From the NCBI RefSeq assembly GCF_030158815.1, contig NZ_BPFZ01000004.1:124001-188000 (forward strand): a DNA stretch of 64,000 nt, in the 5' to 3' direction. A program made the position numbers and the translations under genes. The DNA is from Candidatus Phycosocius spiralis. GTDB taxonomy: Bacteria > Pseudomonadota > Alphaproteobacteria > Caulobacterales > Aquidulcibacteraceae. This document shows positions 26,493 to 36,521 of this stretch, in pieces (position 1 is the first letter of the stretch; each line of letters begins with the position of its first letter). The notes under the pieces were generated by a model. That model had not been told where the DNA came from. It did not search any database and saw only the letters and a list, made by a program, of their open reading frames with translations.

Positions 26493-28387
26493 CACGCCAT
26501 AAAGTTAAGCTATTTTCAACGGGTTATTTCATCGACATTTTATTGTCCATGCTAAGCTTTTGGTTGGCTCTTAATATCGCTTATGGTTTAGGTTTTCCCA
26601 CTGCGAGCGATAAGGGGTTCATTCTAGCCGTTGGTAGTTATGGCACCTTGACGGCGATCGCATTAATTGGATTTAAACTCAATCAATTTGTTTGGCGTTG
26701 GACTTCTGCTGACGATCTGGTGCGCCTTTCCCAAGCGGTTGCTGCGTCTGGAATTGGCACAGTTGCGGTGCTGTTTTTTGCAGATCCACAAGTCAGTGTA
26801 CCGCGAATCTCCCCTGCTTTAGCGGCTGTTATTTCTTTTTTGATGATGGCGGCGGCGCGGGGATTTTCGCGGGTTTTTGCGGGTGGGGGGCTTGGCGCTT
26901 TGTTTCGTGCGATTGCCCCCAATGCCCCAGCAACAATTATAGTAGGTCCCATCGATGCGATTACACAAGCAATTCAAGCTGCTCGCTTGTCGGGGCCTTT
27001 GCCTATCCGCCCCATTGCTATTGTCTCCACTTTTGGAACCCAAGTGGGTAAAATCTTTGCAGGGGCACGGGTGTTTGGTGGCCTTGATGCTTTGGAACCC
27101 CTTGTTACAGATGCACTTTCAAGAAATTCTGAAGTTCGCATCGCACTAATTGGTCGTGATCCTGGTCGTCAGGCCGCCCAAGTTGCCTTGAAAATCGCCG
27201 CGCACAAAGGGGTTGCTTTGATGCGTATTCCTGAGGGTTCGGGTGCTAGTTTGGGGGCTGTGCATCCCGCTGATGTCTTGGGGCGTACACGGCGCGAACT
27301 CGATCTGCGCGGACCGCGGAATCTGGTACGATTCAAGCAAGTGCTTGTCACAGGTGCTGGCGGGACAATTGGCAGTGAGATTGTTAAGCAAATTGCAGAG
27401 CTTGGGCCTGCTAGGATTGTTTTGATCGATTCATCTGAAAATAATTTATATCAAATATCCTCGGAAATCAGCACCCTTCATCCTAGTATAGATATTGTTC
27501 CTCGACTTTGCGACATCAGAAATGCGCCTCGGATTCAAGCGATTTTTGAAAAGTATCGGCCTAATATGGTGGTTCATGCCGCTGCGAACAAGCATGTCCC
27601 GATGATGGAAGGGCATTTTTGCGAAGCCTTAGAGGTTAATCTAGGTGGCACCTGTGTGGTTGCCGATGCTGCACTGGCGGTCGATGTTGAATCATTTGTG
27701 TTTATTTCGACTGACAAGGCGGTAAACCCCGTCAATGTCATGGGAGCTGCAAAGCGAGTTGCTGAGCTTTATGTTCGTGACTGTTCGCTCCGTGCAAAGG
27801 GCACATTCCATTCCGTCCGATTTGGAAATGTGTTGGGGTCGAGCGGTTCAGTGATGCCACTGTTTGAACGTCAGATTGCTCGTGGCGGGCCCGTAACCAT
27901 CACCCATACGGAAATGACACGTTGGTTCATGACAGTGGAAGAAGCCAGCTCCTTGGTATTGCAAGCCGCAGCGATTGGGGCTGAGCAAAGAGGTGAGCTG
28001 CCAAGTGGTCAGTTCGTACTCGATATGGGTGAGCCTGTTCGTATTGTGGAATTGGCACAATCCATGATCCGTATGAAAGGTAAAGAACCTTGGCGTGATG
28101 TTGCCATCATTGAAACTGGATTGCGTCCAGGTGAACGCTTGCACGAACAATTGTTTCATACCTATGAACAAGTGGTGAGCACCTCAATTGAGGGCGTGAT
28201 GTTAGCCAATGACCCAGTCGATCCAGTCCCCAATCTGCGTATATTGATCGATCATGTGCTGGAGGCAGCTCGCAAAGACAAAGAAACAGCTGCTTTAACC
28301 TGGTTGCAGCATATCTTGCCTGATTTCAGACGCGGTGCAAATCAAGTGGCGAGCCTAAAACGTATTGACGTGGCTGGTCTAGAATAA
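26489..28387 (+). CDS. FlaA1/CapD-type nucleotide-sugar 4,6-dehydratase
   Basis: This 632-residue membrane enzyme has about four N-terminal helices (residues 10-125), a CoA-binding-like domain (about 145-265) and an extended SDR catalytic domain. The NAD loop is LVTGAGGTIGSE. The active site is FISTDKAVNPVNVMGAAKR: Met replaces the usual Tyr of the Y-x3-K pair, as in FlaA1/WbpM/PglF dehydratases, which act on UDP-GlcNAc. It likely starts UDP-QuiNAc or bacillosamine-type sugar synthesis for surface glycans. In related genomes purH often follows the heparinase gene; here this gene does. Confidence 0.9.
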   Translation: MTRHKVKLFSTGYFIDILLSMLSFWLALNIAYGLGFPTASDKGFILAVGSYGTLTAIALIGFKLNQFVWRWTSADDLVRLSQAVAASGIGTVAVLFFADPQVSVPRISPALAAVISFLMMAAARGFSRVFAGGGLGALFRAIAPNAPATIIVGPIDAITQAIQAARLSGPLPIRPIAIVSTFGTQVGKIFAGARVFGGLDALEPLVTDALSRNSEVRIALIGRDPGRQAAQVALKIAAHKGVALMRIPEGSGASLGAVHPADVLGRTRRELDLRGPRNLVRFKQVLVTGAGGTIGSEIVKQIAELGPARIVLIDSSENNLYQISSEISTLHPSIDIVPRLCDIRNAPRIQAIFEKYRPNMVVHAAANKHVPMMEGHFCEALEVNLGGTCVVADAALAVDVESFVFISTDKAVNPVNVMGAAKRVAELYVRDCSLRAKGTFHSVRFGNVLGSSGSVMPLFERQIARGGPVTITHTEMTRWFMTVEEASSLVLQAAAIGAEQRGELPSGQFVLDMGEPVRIVELAQSMIRMKGKEPWRDVAIIETGLRPGERLHEQLFHTYEQVVSTSIEGVMLANDPVDPVPNLRILIDHVLEAARKDKETAALTWLQHILPDFRRGANQVASLKRIDVAGLE

Positions 28388-28790
28388 CTGAGCTTACCTT
28401 AAGGATCTATCTCAATGTCTAAGGTCAAAAATAACTTGATCATGGCATCCTCTTTTGCAAGCAGGCCACCCATGTCCAACTCAACCCAACGGGCTTTTCA
28501 TTCATCAAGTCAACCGAAATCGTCTTGAAGGTTTTAAGGATTAAAGAGAACTGATCGGTGGAGTGTATCTGCTGAAAAGCCTTTGGGATACTGGCTGCTT
28601 GTGGGCCTTGCTTGAAAAGCAGATGCGCTTGACCCTAGAAATGCGTAAACGCTGAAACGCGATGAGCTGCTTATCCGCTGGCATGTTTTCAATTACCCCC
28701 ATTCATTTCCCCCACCGTCAATTTCAAGATTAAACTTATGCCGACAGGACAATGACTGGGGATTTGGCGAGTATTCGTCAAACCTGCATT
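28388..28790. other. Intergenic region between capD-like gene and ugd
   Basis: The two flanking genes converge here. Short reading frames such as 28414 onward (MSKVKNNLIM) have no family signature and no good ribosome site. No terminator hairpin was obvious. It may be decayed sequence. Confidence 0.35.
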
Positions 28791-30095
28791 CTATTTGCGC
28801 CCAATGCTCACATAGGTGAAGCCGTCCTGCCTTAAATCTTCAGGATTATAGATATTGCGCAAATCCACCATGATCGGGGTGACCATGGCCAGTGCAATGC
28901 GTTCAAAATCAAGTGCTCTAAACTGATCCCACTCGGTCAAAATGACGATGGCGTGGGCATTGTCTGCCACATCATAAGGCCCGTCTACGAAGATGACATC
29001 TTTCAATTCCTTTTTCGCCTCTGCCATCCCTTCAGGGTCATAGGCTCGTATCTTTGCACCTGCGGCTTGTAACGCCGGAATAATGTCTAGGCTTGGCGCT
29101 TCGCGCATATCATCGGTATTAGGCTTAAAGGTCAAACCCAATATGCCTATGGTTTTATCCTGAACCTCACCTCCACAGGCTGTGATAATTTTAGTGGCCA
29201 TCTTTTTTTTGCGGGTTGTATTGGCTTTAACTGTTGCTTCTACAATTGATACTGGTACGTCGGCTTCCTGTGCGGTTCGCATCAAGGCCAAAGTATCCTT
29301 GGGAAAGCATGAACCCCCATAACCTGGACCGGCATTGAGGAATTTCTTGCCAATCCGATTGTCCAACCCAATCCCACGCGCGACTTCTTGGACATTAGCC
29401 CCAACCTTTTCACAGACATCTGCCATCTCATTGATATAAGCGATTTTGACAGCCAGAAAGGCATTGGAAGCATATTTGATCAACTCGCTGGTACGCCGAT
29501 CCGTGAAGAGGATTGGTGTCTCATTCAAAAATAAAGGGCGATAAAGTTCGCGCATGACTTGGCGGGCGCGCTCATCACTTGTACCCACAACGATGCGATC
29601 AGGGCGTTTAAAGTCAGAGATTGCAGCCCCTTCCCGCAAAAACTCAGGATTGGAAACGACTGAAAAATCCCCCTTAGGATTGGTTTCACGCATGATAGAT
29701 TCCACGCGATCCCCGGTTCCAACTGGTACCGTAGATTTGTTGACGATGACGGTATAATGATCGAGATGGGCGGCAATATCCCGCGCCGCCTGTTCAACGA
29801 AATTCAAGTCGGCATGGCCATCGCCGCGCCGTGATGGGGTGCCTACAGCGATAAAGACTGTGTCGGCATCACGGACTGCTTCTTTCAGTTCGATGGAAAA
29901 GGTCAAACGACCGGCTTTGGTATTGGCTTCAACCAAGTCAGCTAAGCCGGGTTCAAAAATCGGCATGATACCTTGTCGCAAATTCTCTATCTTACCATCA
30001 TCCTTATCGATGCAAACGACTTGATGGCCAAAATCTGCAAAGCAGGCACCAGAAACCAATCCGACATAACCTGTGCCGACCATTGCTACCCGCAT
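28791..30095 (-). CDS. ugd: UDP-glucose 6-dehydrogenase
   Basis: This 434-residue NAD enzyme oxidises UDP-glucose to UDP-glucuronate. The NAD fold has GTGYVGLVSGACFADFGH, and NKSTVPVGTG follows. SNPEFLREGAAISDF binds substrate. The catalytic Cys is in GPGYGGSCFPKD (Cys about 263). The C-terminal domain has LGLTFKPNTDDMREAPS. ATG 30095 is used; a GTG lies one codon upstream. galU, which makes its substrate, lies immediately upstream in the same direction with an 81-base gap. Confidence 0.95.
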   Translation of the reverse strand: MRVAMVGTGYVGLVSGACFADFGHQVVCIDKDDGKIENLRQGIMPIFEPGLADLVEANTKAGRLTFSIELKEAVRDADTVFIAVGTPSRRGDGHADLNFVEQAARDIAAHLDHYTVIVNKSTVPVGTGDRVESIMRETNPKGDFSVVSNPEFLREGAAISDFKRPDRIVVGTSDERARQVMRELYRPLFLNETPILFTDRRTSELIKYASNAFLAVKIAYINEMADVCEKVGANVQEVARGIGLDNRIGKKFLNAGPGYGGSCFPKDTLALMRTAQEADVPVSIVEATVKANTTRKKKMATKIITACGGEVQDKTIGILGLTFKPNTDDMREAPSLDIIPALQAAGAKIRAYDPEGMAEAKKELKDVIFVDGPYDVADNAHAIVILTEWDQFRALDFERIALAMVTPIMVDLRNIYNPEDLRQDGFTYVSIGRK

Positions 30096-30176
30096 CACTC
30101 TTTCCCTCAGTATACGATCTAATCAGATATAATTGATGTCTGTTCCTTTATAATTACACAAACTAGGCGTCATTCA

Positions 30177-31052
30177 TCAAGGACGGGTCAATAATTGCTC
30201 CATCATGGTTCGAACAGCTTGGCCCCATTCTAGATCTTTAAGCGCATAGCCAACAAAGGCCTGTGCATAGCCAAGTTTAGTGCCACAATCAAATTCTTGG
30301 CCTTCAAACTCAACGGCATAAAACGCTTGGCTTCCCATGAGGCGAAGCATCGCATCGGTTAATTGGATTTCCCCACCTGCGCCACGGGGTTGGGTTTCGA
30401 GATAGTGGAAAATCTCTGGTTGAAGAATATAACGCCCGGTAATTCTTAAGTTTGAAGGGGCCTGATCGCGAGCTGGCTTTTCAATCATCCCAGTCACAGC
30501 CATCGATTTCCCCATTTGGGGGCCATGGGCAATGACACCATAATCGGATACTTGATCACCGCGAACCGGGTCCACCGCAATCACATTGCCCCCGACTTCA
30601 TGATAGGCAGCCATCATTTGGGTTAAACAAGAGGGGGAACTTTGAATCAAAACATCCGGCAACAAAACTGCAAAAGGCTCATAACCAATGATATCACGCG
30701 CGCACCAAACTGCGTGGCCTAGGCCAAGCGGGGATTGCTGGCGGACAAAGCTTTTAGAGCCAGCTTCGGGTAGCATATCCTCTAACATTTTAAGCTGAAC
30801 AGTTTTGCCTGCGCGTCGTAGCGATTCTTCAAGCTCATAAGCTCGGTCAAAATAATCTTCGATGGCATTTTTGTTTCTTCCTGTAACAAAAACAAAATGC
30901 TCAATCCCTGCTTCTAAAGCCTCTTCCACGACCCAATGGACAGCGGGACGATCAAAGACAGGCAGCATTTCTTTGGGCAGAGATTTGGTTGCCGGTAAAA
31001 CGCGGGTTCCAAAACCTGCAACCGGCAAAACAGCCTTGCGTATCTTTTTCAT
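30177..31052 (-). CDS. galU: UTP-glucose-1-phosphate uridylyltransferase
   Basis: This 291-residue enzyme makes UDP-glucose from UTP and glucose-1-P. The nucleotide loop is AVLPVAGFGTRVLPATKSLPKEML. Also seen are EEALEAGIEHFVFVTGRNK, LPDVLI with the metal Asp, and MIEKPARDQAPSNL. ATG 31052 has GGGATGGG upstream; an ATG at 31058 is too close to that site. It is paired with ugd for UDP-glucuronate supply to surface polysaccharides. Confidence 0.95.
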   Translation of the reverse strand: MKKIRKAVLPVAGFGTRVLPATKSLPKEMLPVFDRPAVHWVVEEALEAGIEHFVFVTGRNKNAIEDYFDRAYELEESLRRAGKTVQLKMLEDMLPEAGSKSFVRQQSPLGLGHAVWCARDIIGYEPFAVLLPDVLIQSSPSCLTQMMAAYHEVGGNVIAVDPVRGDQVSDYGVIAHGPQMGKSMAVTGMIEKPARDQAPSNLRITGRYILQPEIFHYLETQPRGAGGEIQLTDAMLRLMGSQAFYAVEFEGQEFDCGTKLGYAQAFVGYALKDLEWGQAVRTMMEQLLTRP

Positions 31053-31334
31053 ACCCATCCCTTACCTATAGCTTGGCTTGTTTTGAAGATGGCCTTACTA
31101 AAAGGAACTTACCGCACCCAAACGAGCAAGCGTCATGAGCGTTCTGACGATTTGAAATTCGCTTATGTCTTGGGGGGATAAATAGCAACCACTCCAGCAG
31201 GCAATTAAACATGAGATATCGGATAATTGGTCAAAAAACCATGCTAAATCCTTTGACCTTGAGCACAAAGCCAGCCTGCTTTAAGGGCATGCAACCCTCA
31301 GGGCATGGCCTATGCCTAACCAATAGGACTGAAT

Positions 31335-31988
31335 ATGAAAATCTTTATCGACACGGCTGAAGTTGAACAAATCAAACTATTAGTGCCAACAGGCTTGATT
31401 GATGGGGTCACAACCAATCCATCGTTGATTGCAAAGTCAGGGCGTAAGATTGGCGAAGCAATTGTCGAGATGTGCGCCCTGATTCCAGGCCCTATCAGCG
31501 CAGAAGCAGTAGCTTCTGATTATGATACCTTATTGGCAGAAGGTCGTTTTTTAGCAAAAATTGCGCCCAATGTCGTGGTAAAGTTACCCCTGACACCTGT
31601 GGGCTTGCGGGTTTGTAAGACGCTTTCCGATGAAGGCACGCCCGTCAATGTAACTTTGTGCTTTTCAGCCGTTCAAGCCCTTTTGGCCGCAAAGTCTGGC
31701 GCAACCTATATCTCACCCTTCATTGGCCGCTTGGATGATAATGGCAGTGATGGCATGGAACTGATCCGGGACATTCGGCTTATTTATGACAATTATGGTT
31801 TTGAAACGCAGATTTTGGCGGCCTCCGCACGAACCGCGTTGCATGTGCGTGATGCGGCTTTGGCGGGGGCGGATTGTGCAACTTTACCACCCGCTGTATT
31901 CAATGCCCTCTATAAGCATGTGCTGACAGATCTTGGTTTAGATGCTTTTATGAAAGATTGGATTACAACGGGCCAATCCATCCTATAA
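31335..31988 (+). CDS. Small transaldolase / fructose-6-phosphate aldolase family
   Basis: This 217-residue TIM barrel of the TalC/FSA subfamily starts [14 protein letters not shown] and has [13 protein letters not shown]. The Schiff-base Lys is in [11 protein letters not shown] (Lys83). C-terminal [13 protein letters not shown] is also conserved. It works in the pentose phosphate pathway or as an aldolase; the split cannot be settled from sequence. AGGACT precedes the start. It heads toward manC, 67 bases on. Confidence 0.93.
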   Translation: MKIFIDTAEVEQIKLLVPTGLIDGVTTNPSLIAKSGRKIGEAIVEMCALIPGPISAEAVASDYDTLLAEGRFLAKIAPNVVVKLPLTPVGLRVCKTLSDEGTPVNVTLCFSAVQALLAAKSGATYISPFIGRLDDNGSDGMELIRDIRLIYDNYGFETQILAASARTALHVRDAALAGADCATLPPAVFNALYKHVLTDLGLDAFMKDWITTGQSIL

Positions 31989-32055
31989 ACCATTTTGTGC
32001 TGTCACATGAGGTTCAAAGCTTTTTGGATTTGCTTATGAAAGAAGGCGGGGTTGT

Positions 32056-33147
32056 TTGGCGAAACCTGTGACTACCCACACCATCACGCCCGTGATTATG
32101 ACCGGGGGATCAGGGTCGCGACTATGGCCCTTATCGACACGCCTGAAGCCTAAACAGTTTCATGCCTTGCAGAGCCAACAGACCATGTTTGCCCAGACCC
32201 TACAGCGCGTCGCATGTGGGCAATCCGTCCTGTTTGGCGCCCCAGTGATTTTGTGCGGCCAAGCCCATGCCGGTTTTGTGCGTGAAGAGCTTGTGACAAA
32301 CGCCATCGTGGATGCAACCCTGATTATCGAGCCCGTAGCGCGCAACACTGCCCCAGCGGTGGCGGTGGCGGCCTTGGTGCAGGCCGAAACAAACCCTGAT
32401 GCCTTGATGCTGGTTTTGTCGGCTGACGCGGTTATCACCAAGCCTGAGCGTTTGTATCAGGCCTGTCTGGATGCCCAAGAAGCAGCACTGGACGGTAGAG
32501 TTGTGACATTCGGAATTACCCCGCTTTTCCCAGAAACTGCTTATGGATATATTAAGATTGGGGAATCCTTATCAGGGGGCGTATGTGCCGTTGACACCTT
32601 TCGGGAGAAACCAGATCTTGCCACAGCTCAGGCCTATGTGGCATCAGGGTCTTATGCATGGAATGCAGGTATATTCTTCTTCACACCAAAAGTCATTCTA
32701 AGAGAATTGGCGTTACATGCACCTTTGGTTTTAGAAGCTGCCCGCTTGACGCTAAGTGCCAGCCGAAACAACAGGGGCGAAATCGATCTTGATGAGGACA
32801 GCTTTAAGAAGGCTCCATCGATCTCTTTAGATTATGCGGTGATGGAGGCGACAAAGCGAGCTGCGGTTGTGTCGGTCGATATGGGATGGCGTGATGTCGG
32901 CTGCTTTAGCACATTGTGGGAGTTGGCCCAGAAAGATGAAGCTGCAAATGTATGTTTAGGAAAAACAGCACTCTTTGATACTTCAGGCTGCCTCGTGCGA
33001 TCTGAATCCATACCCGTGGCTGTAATTGGGGTAAAGGATTTGGTGATCATTGCGACCGATGATGGCATTTTGGTCTGTGCCAAGGATCGTACCCAAGACG
33101 TTGGGCTGGCCGCCCACGCCTTCAAGGCAGAAGGTTCTGTTGCCTAA
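32056..33147 (+). CDS. manC: Mannose-1-phosphate guanylyltransferase, monofunctional
   Basis: This 363-residue enzyme makes GDP-mannose from GTP and mannose-1-P. The nucleotidyltransferase loop is PVIMTGGSGSRLWPLSTRLKPKQ. Also present are LVLSADAVI, ETAYGYIKIG and FREKPDLATA. It starts at TTG 32056 with AAGGCGGGG upstream; no ATG exists before the conserved loop. It lacks the C-terminal mannose-6-phosphate isomerase cupin found in long bifunctional ManC, so an isomerase must come from elsewhere, possibly the AGE-family gene at 34738. Confidence 0.93.
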   Translation: MAKPVTTHTITPVIMTGGSGSRLWPLSTRLKPKQFHALQSQQTMFAQTLQRVACGQSVLFGAPVILCGQAHAGFVREELVTNAIVDATLIIEPVARNTAPAVAVAALVQAETNPDALMLVLSADAVITKPERLYQACLDAQEAALDGRVVTFGITPLFPETAYGYIKIGESLSGGVCAVDTFREKPDLATAQAYVASGSYAWNAGIFFFTPKVILRELALHAPLVLEAARLTLSASRNNRGEIDLDEDSFKKAPSISLDYAVMEATKRAAVVSVDMGWRDVGCFSTLWELAQKDEAANVCLGKTALFDTSGCLVRSESIPVAVIGVKDLVIIATDDGILVCAKDRTQDVGLAAHAFKAEGSVA

Positions 33148-33182
33148 GACCGACCTTGACCAACCTAAGCTGGAGCTTAATA

Positions 33183-34715
33183 ATGACCAAGACCACCCTA
33201 ACCAAGCCACGCGCCGAACTTAGGACCAATACGCTTGATTTTGAGATGACCCCTTTGGTCAAGCCGACAGGTTTTCGCGAATATGATGCACGCTGGTGGT
33301 TTGGGATGCAGGGCAATGATGCCGCCCCTGAATTGAATTTTCTCGGTGTTCAAGCACTCGGTCTTGGTCTTGGAACCTTGTTGCAAGATTATGGCACCAG
33401 CCGGGTTGTTGTGGGGCATGATTATCGATTTTATTCCTTGTCGATCAAGCAGGCTCTGATATTAGGTTTGATGCAGGCAGGCTGTGAGGTGCTTGATATC
33501 GGCTTGGCCTTATCGCCTGTCGCATATTATGCTCAATTTGCCTTGGATGCGCCTGCCGTTGCCATGGTCACGGCAAGTCATAATGAGAATGGCTGGACTG
33601 GCGTTAAAATGGGTGCGCATAAGCCCTTAACCTTTGGACCTGAGGAAATGGGCCGCTTAAAGGACATTGTGCTCTCCGGTGCTTTTGAGGAGCGCGTAGG
33701 GGGAAGTCTCACCCGGATCGATGGGATGCGGGAGCGCTATATAGCAGACATTGTTGATGATTTTAAGCTGAGCCGACCTATCAAAGTCGTTGTGGCATGT
33801 GGAAATGGTGCCGCGGGCGCTTATGCTCCAGAGGCATTGCGGGCCATGGGCGCTGATGTGGTTGAAATGGATTGTACACTCGACTGGACCTTTCCCAAAT
33901 ATAATCCCAATCCAGAAGATGAACTTATGCTAAAAGCTATGGCAAGTACTGTGCTTAACAGCGGGGCAGAACTTGCCTTGGGCTTTGACGGTGATGGTGA
34001 TCGCTGTGGCGTGGTTGACGATCAAGGAGAAGAGATTTTTGCTGATAAAATTGGTTTATTGCTTGCCCGCGACTTGAGTTCTAGTCATAAAAACGCAACC
34101 TTTGTCGTGGATGTGAAATCAACTGGGGCTTATAAGATTGACCCAGTTTTAAAGGCCAATGGGGCAAGGGTGGATTATTGGAAGACTGGGCATTCTTATA
34201 TTAAGCGCCGCACCCATGAACTAGGTGCATTGGCAGGATTTGAAAAATCAGGTCATTTTTTCTTTCGTGCGCCTTATGGGCGTGGTTATGATGATGCCTT
34301 GGTTGCGGCACGCGCCATTTTAGGCATGTTAGACAGGGCAGGTGGGCGCGTGCTTTCTACTTTAAAACAAGAATTACCCTTAACATGGACATCGCTGACC
34401 ATGTCTGCGCATTGCGCTGATGAGATTAAATATCAAGTGATTGACAAGGTGGTTGCCAATTATGTCGCTTTGGCAAACACGAATGAATCCATATTAGGAC
34501 GTGCCATCCGCGATGTGAACACGGTCAATGGTGCCCGGGTAACGTTAGCGGATGGATCCTTTGTTTTGGTTCGGGCTTCCTCCAACAAACCAGAATTGGT
34601 GGTGGTTGTGGAAAGCAGTATCTCAGATGGCGACATGCGGGCTTTATTCCATGAAGAAGTGAAACCAAGGCTGGCAGCCTACCCCGAAGTAGGCCACTAT
34701 AATCAAACGATTTAA
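33183..34715 (+). CDS. manB: Phosphomannomutase/phosphoglucomutase
   Basis: This 510-residue alpha-D-phosphohexomutase interconverts mannose-6-P and mannose-1-P (or the glucose forms). The phosphoserine loop is VTASHNENGWTGVKMG. The metal loop is GFDGDGDRCGVVD. Substrate specificity region is AGFEKSGHFFF. The phosphate-binding end is VRASSNKPELVVV. ATG 33183 has GGAG upstream at good spacing; the in-frame TTG at 33156 is less likely. It sits 35 bases after manC. Confidence 0.93.
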   Translation: MTKTTLTKPRAELRTNTLDFEMTPLVKPTGFREYDARWWFGMQGNDAAPELNFLGVQALGLGLGTLLQDYGTSRVVVGHDYRFYSLSIKQALILGLMQAGCEVLDIGLALSPVAYYAQFALDAPAVAMVTASHNENGWTGVKMGAHKPLTFGPEEMGRLKDIVLSGAFEERVGGSLTRIDGMRERYIADIVDDFKLSRPIKVVVACGNGAAGAYAPEALRAMGADVVEMDCTLDWTFPKYNPNPEDELMLKAMASTVLNSGAELALGFDGDGDRCGVVDDQGEEIFADKIGLLLARDLSSSHKNATFVVDVKSTGAYKIDPVLKANGARVDYWKTGHSYIKRRTHELGALAGFEKSGHFFFRAPYGRGYDDALVAARAILGMLDRAGGRVLSTLKQELPLTWTSLTMSAHCADEIKYQVIDKVVANYVALANTNESILGRAIRDVNTVNGARVTLADGSFVLVRASSNKPELVVVVESSISDGDMRALFHEEVKPRLAAYPEVGHYNQTI

Positions 34716-34737
34716 ACTGTCCCAAAGAGGCTTACCT

Positions 34738-35868
34738 ATGCAGGAAGTGGTGCAACGATTGCGGGCTTGGATGTTTGACCAGGCTCTGCCTCTTTGGGCG
34801 GAACTGGGTTGGGACAAAAGCCATGGTGGTCCTGTTGAAGAATTGGGTTTAGATTTTAAACCCTCCGACCCCGGCTTTAAGCGCGTTCGGGTTTTTTGCC
34901 GCCAGCTCTATGTTTTTTCCCATTCCTATATCCTTGGCTGGGAGCGCGGACTAAGCGAAGCGCATCGCATGTTTCAGTCGATGATGTCATGCTGCTGGCA
35001 GGGTTCAAAGCTTGGCTGGGCCAAGCGTGTGTCATCCGATCATAAGATACTTGATCCGACTACGGATCTTTATGACAACGCTTTTGCTCTGTTTGCATTG
35101 GGTTGGTATTATCGCGTAGCACCTTCACCGGATGTCTTGCAATTGATGTTGGAGACTGCCGATGTGATTGATCAGAAGTTACGCCATCCGAAACTTGGAT
35201 TTTGGCACCAAATTCCGCCTCAAGGCCCGCGGTTGCAAAACCCCCATATGCACCTCTTAGAAGCATCTTTGGTTTGCTATGAAAGCACGCAAGCACAGAT
35301 TTTTGCTCGGCTGGCCCATGAAGTCTTTGGCCTGTTTCAGTCCCATTTCTTTAACACGAATACAAAGGCACTTTGCGAATACTTTGACGATGATCTTATA
35401 CCACTTTTGGGGCAGCAAGGGCGTTTGGTTGAGCCTGGCCACCAGTTTGAATGGGCCTGGATTTTGGTGACTGCGGACAATCTGTTGGGTTTGGAGCTGG
35501 GCACCTTAGTCGATGACTTGATCGGCTTTGCAGAGGCCAAGGGTGTCGATCACGCCACTGCGGCCACGTATAATGCGATCTTGGATGACGGCAGTTTGAT
35601 CGATGCTGGGTCACGCACCTGGCCAAATACGGAGCGGCTTAAAGCCGCCGTGGCAAGATTTAAGTTAATGGGTCATGATCCTTGGCCTGTTATTCTACCC
35701 ACGATAGATTTATTGTTCTCACGCTATCTCAACACCAACCCACTTGGAGGTTGGGTGGATGCATTTGATGCAAATGGGCATCAAACAGCAACAACAATGC
35801 CTACTTCCACCTTTTACCATCTTTTTTTAGCTTTCGCCGAAATACTGAAACTTGCAGACGCACGCTAA
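34738..35868 (+). CDS. AGE-family isomerase, possible mannose-6-phosphate isomerase
   Basis: This 376-residue (alpha/alpha)6-barrel of the N-acylglucosamine 2-epimerase family has family histidines in NPHMHLLEA, EPGHQFEWAWIL and STFYHLFLAF, and GRQLYVFSHSY-like CRQLYVFSHSY. Members interconvert sugars at C2 (GlcNAc/ManNAc, mannose/fructose, cellobiose). It is the third gene after manC and manB with a 22-base gap. That position suggests it supplies mannose-6-P from fructose-6-P, a role inferred from context because no ManA-type protein is seen. Confidence 0.85.
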   Translation: MQEVVQRLRAWMFDQALPLWAELGWDKSHGGPVEELGLDFKPSDPGFKRVRVFCRQLYVFSHSYILGWERGLSEAHRMFQSMMSCCWQGSKLGWAKRVSSDHKILDPTTDLYDNAFALFALGWYYRVAPSPDVLQLMLETADVIDQKLRHPKLGFWHQIPPQGPRLQNPHMHLLEASLVCYESTQAQIFARLAHEVFGLFQSHFFNTNTKALCEYFDDDLIPLLGQQGRLVEPGHQFEWAWILVTADNLLGLELGTLVDDLIGFAEAKGVDHATAATYNAILDDGSLIDAGSRTWPNTERLKAAVARFKLMGHDPWPVILPTIDLLFSRYLNTNPLGGWVDAFDANGHQTATTMPTSTFYHLFLAFAEILKLADAR

Positions 35869-36188
35869 GGTTGGATCGTGCATTGCAAAAGCACCTTGGG
35901 CATATGACTGGGCTGGCCTTCACCCTACATCATGCTGTGCACTCATGACCTTATGGGTCCCTAGGGCGCATTTCTATAATTGGCTGATTGTTATGAAGGG
36001 TCCTAGTCTGGAAATGAACCTATCAACACCTAGGTGGTATAATGCGCTTCATCATTGTATGATCCCAATACAGGCATTTGAAGCTGGCGAGCCATTCCAT
36101 TGAGTTGATACAATCCAATGATACCATTTCAACCCTTTGAGTTTCGATATTAGCATTTGGGGTTTGTGATTGACGTAACCCCCATGGT

Positions 36189-36521
36189 TCAGCCACCCAC
36201 ATTGCGTGCGAGAATGAGAGCCACATGGGGTGTCTTTGCTTGGTTTTCATCGATCATTAATGGTGTTGTCGAAGGCTTAGGTGGGTAGCTTAGGTTTGAG
36301 CGCTTCGCCTTAGCTGGTGGTGGTGTTGAGCGTGGTAAGGGATTTGGCCTTTGCAGCCAAGTTTTGCGTGGGTCGGACTTCATGATAGTGCGACGCCAGA
36401 CTTGCAGAACCGCCCTTGCGTGTGTGAGGCGGTGCAACATTTTTGCATTCAAAAGCTCATCGCTCAGACATCCATTCAATCTTTCTATAAAGCAATTCAG
36501 GGTCGGTTTGCACGTTGTGAA
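36189..36521 (-). pseudogene. IS3-family transposase (OrfB) remnant
   Basis: Read on the minus strand from 36521, the frame gives CKPTLNCFIERLNGCLSDELL, then LTHARAVLQVWRRT. This matches the IS3-type integrase end, G-K-P-T-x-N-A-F-I-E-x-F-N-G-x-L-R-D-E-x-L-N followed by H-A-R and W-R-x-D-Y-N. The catalytic Glu of FIE is kept, but DYN-x-RPH is not: a frameshift follows WRR. No upstream D-D part, OrfA or inverted repeat was found, so this is an old fragment. Confidence 0.7.
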
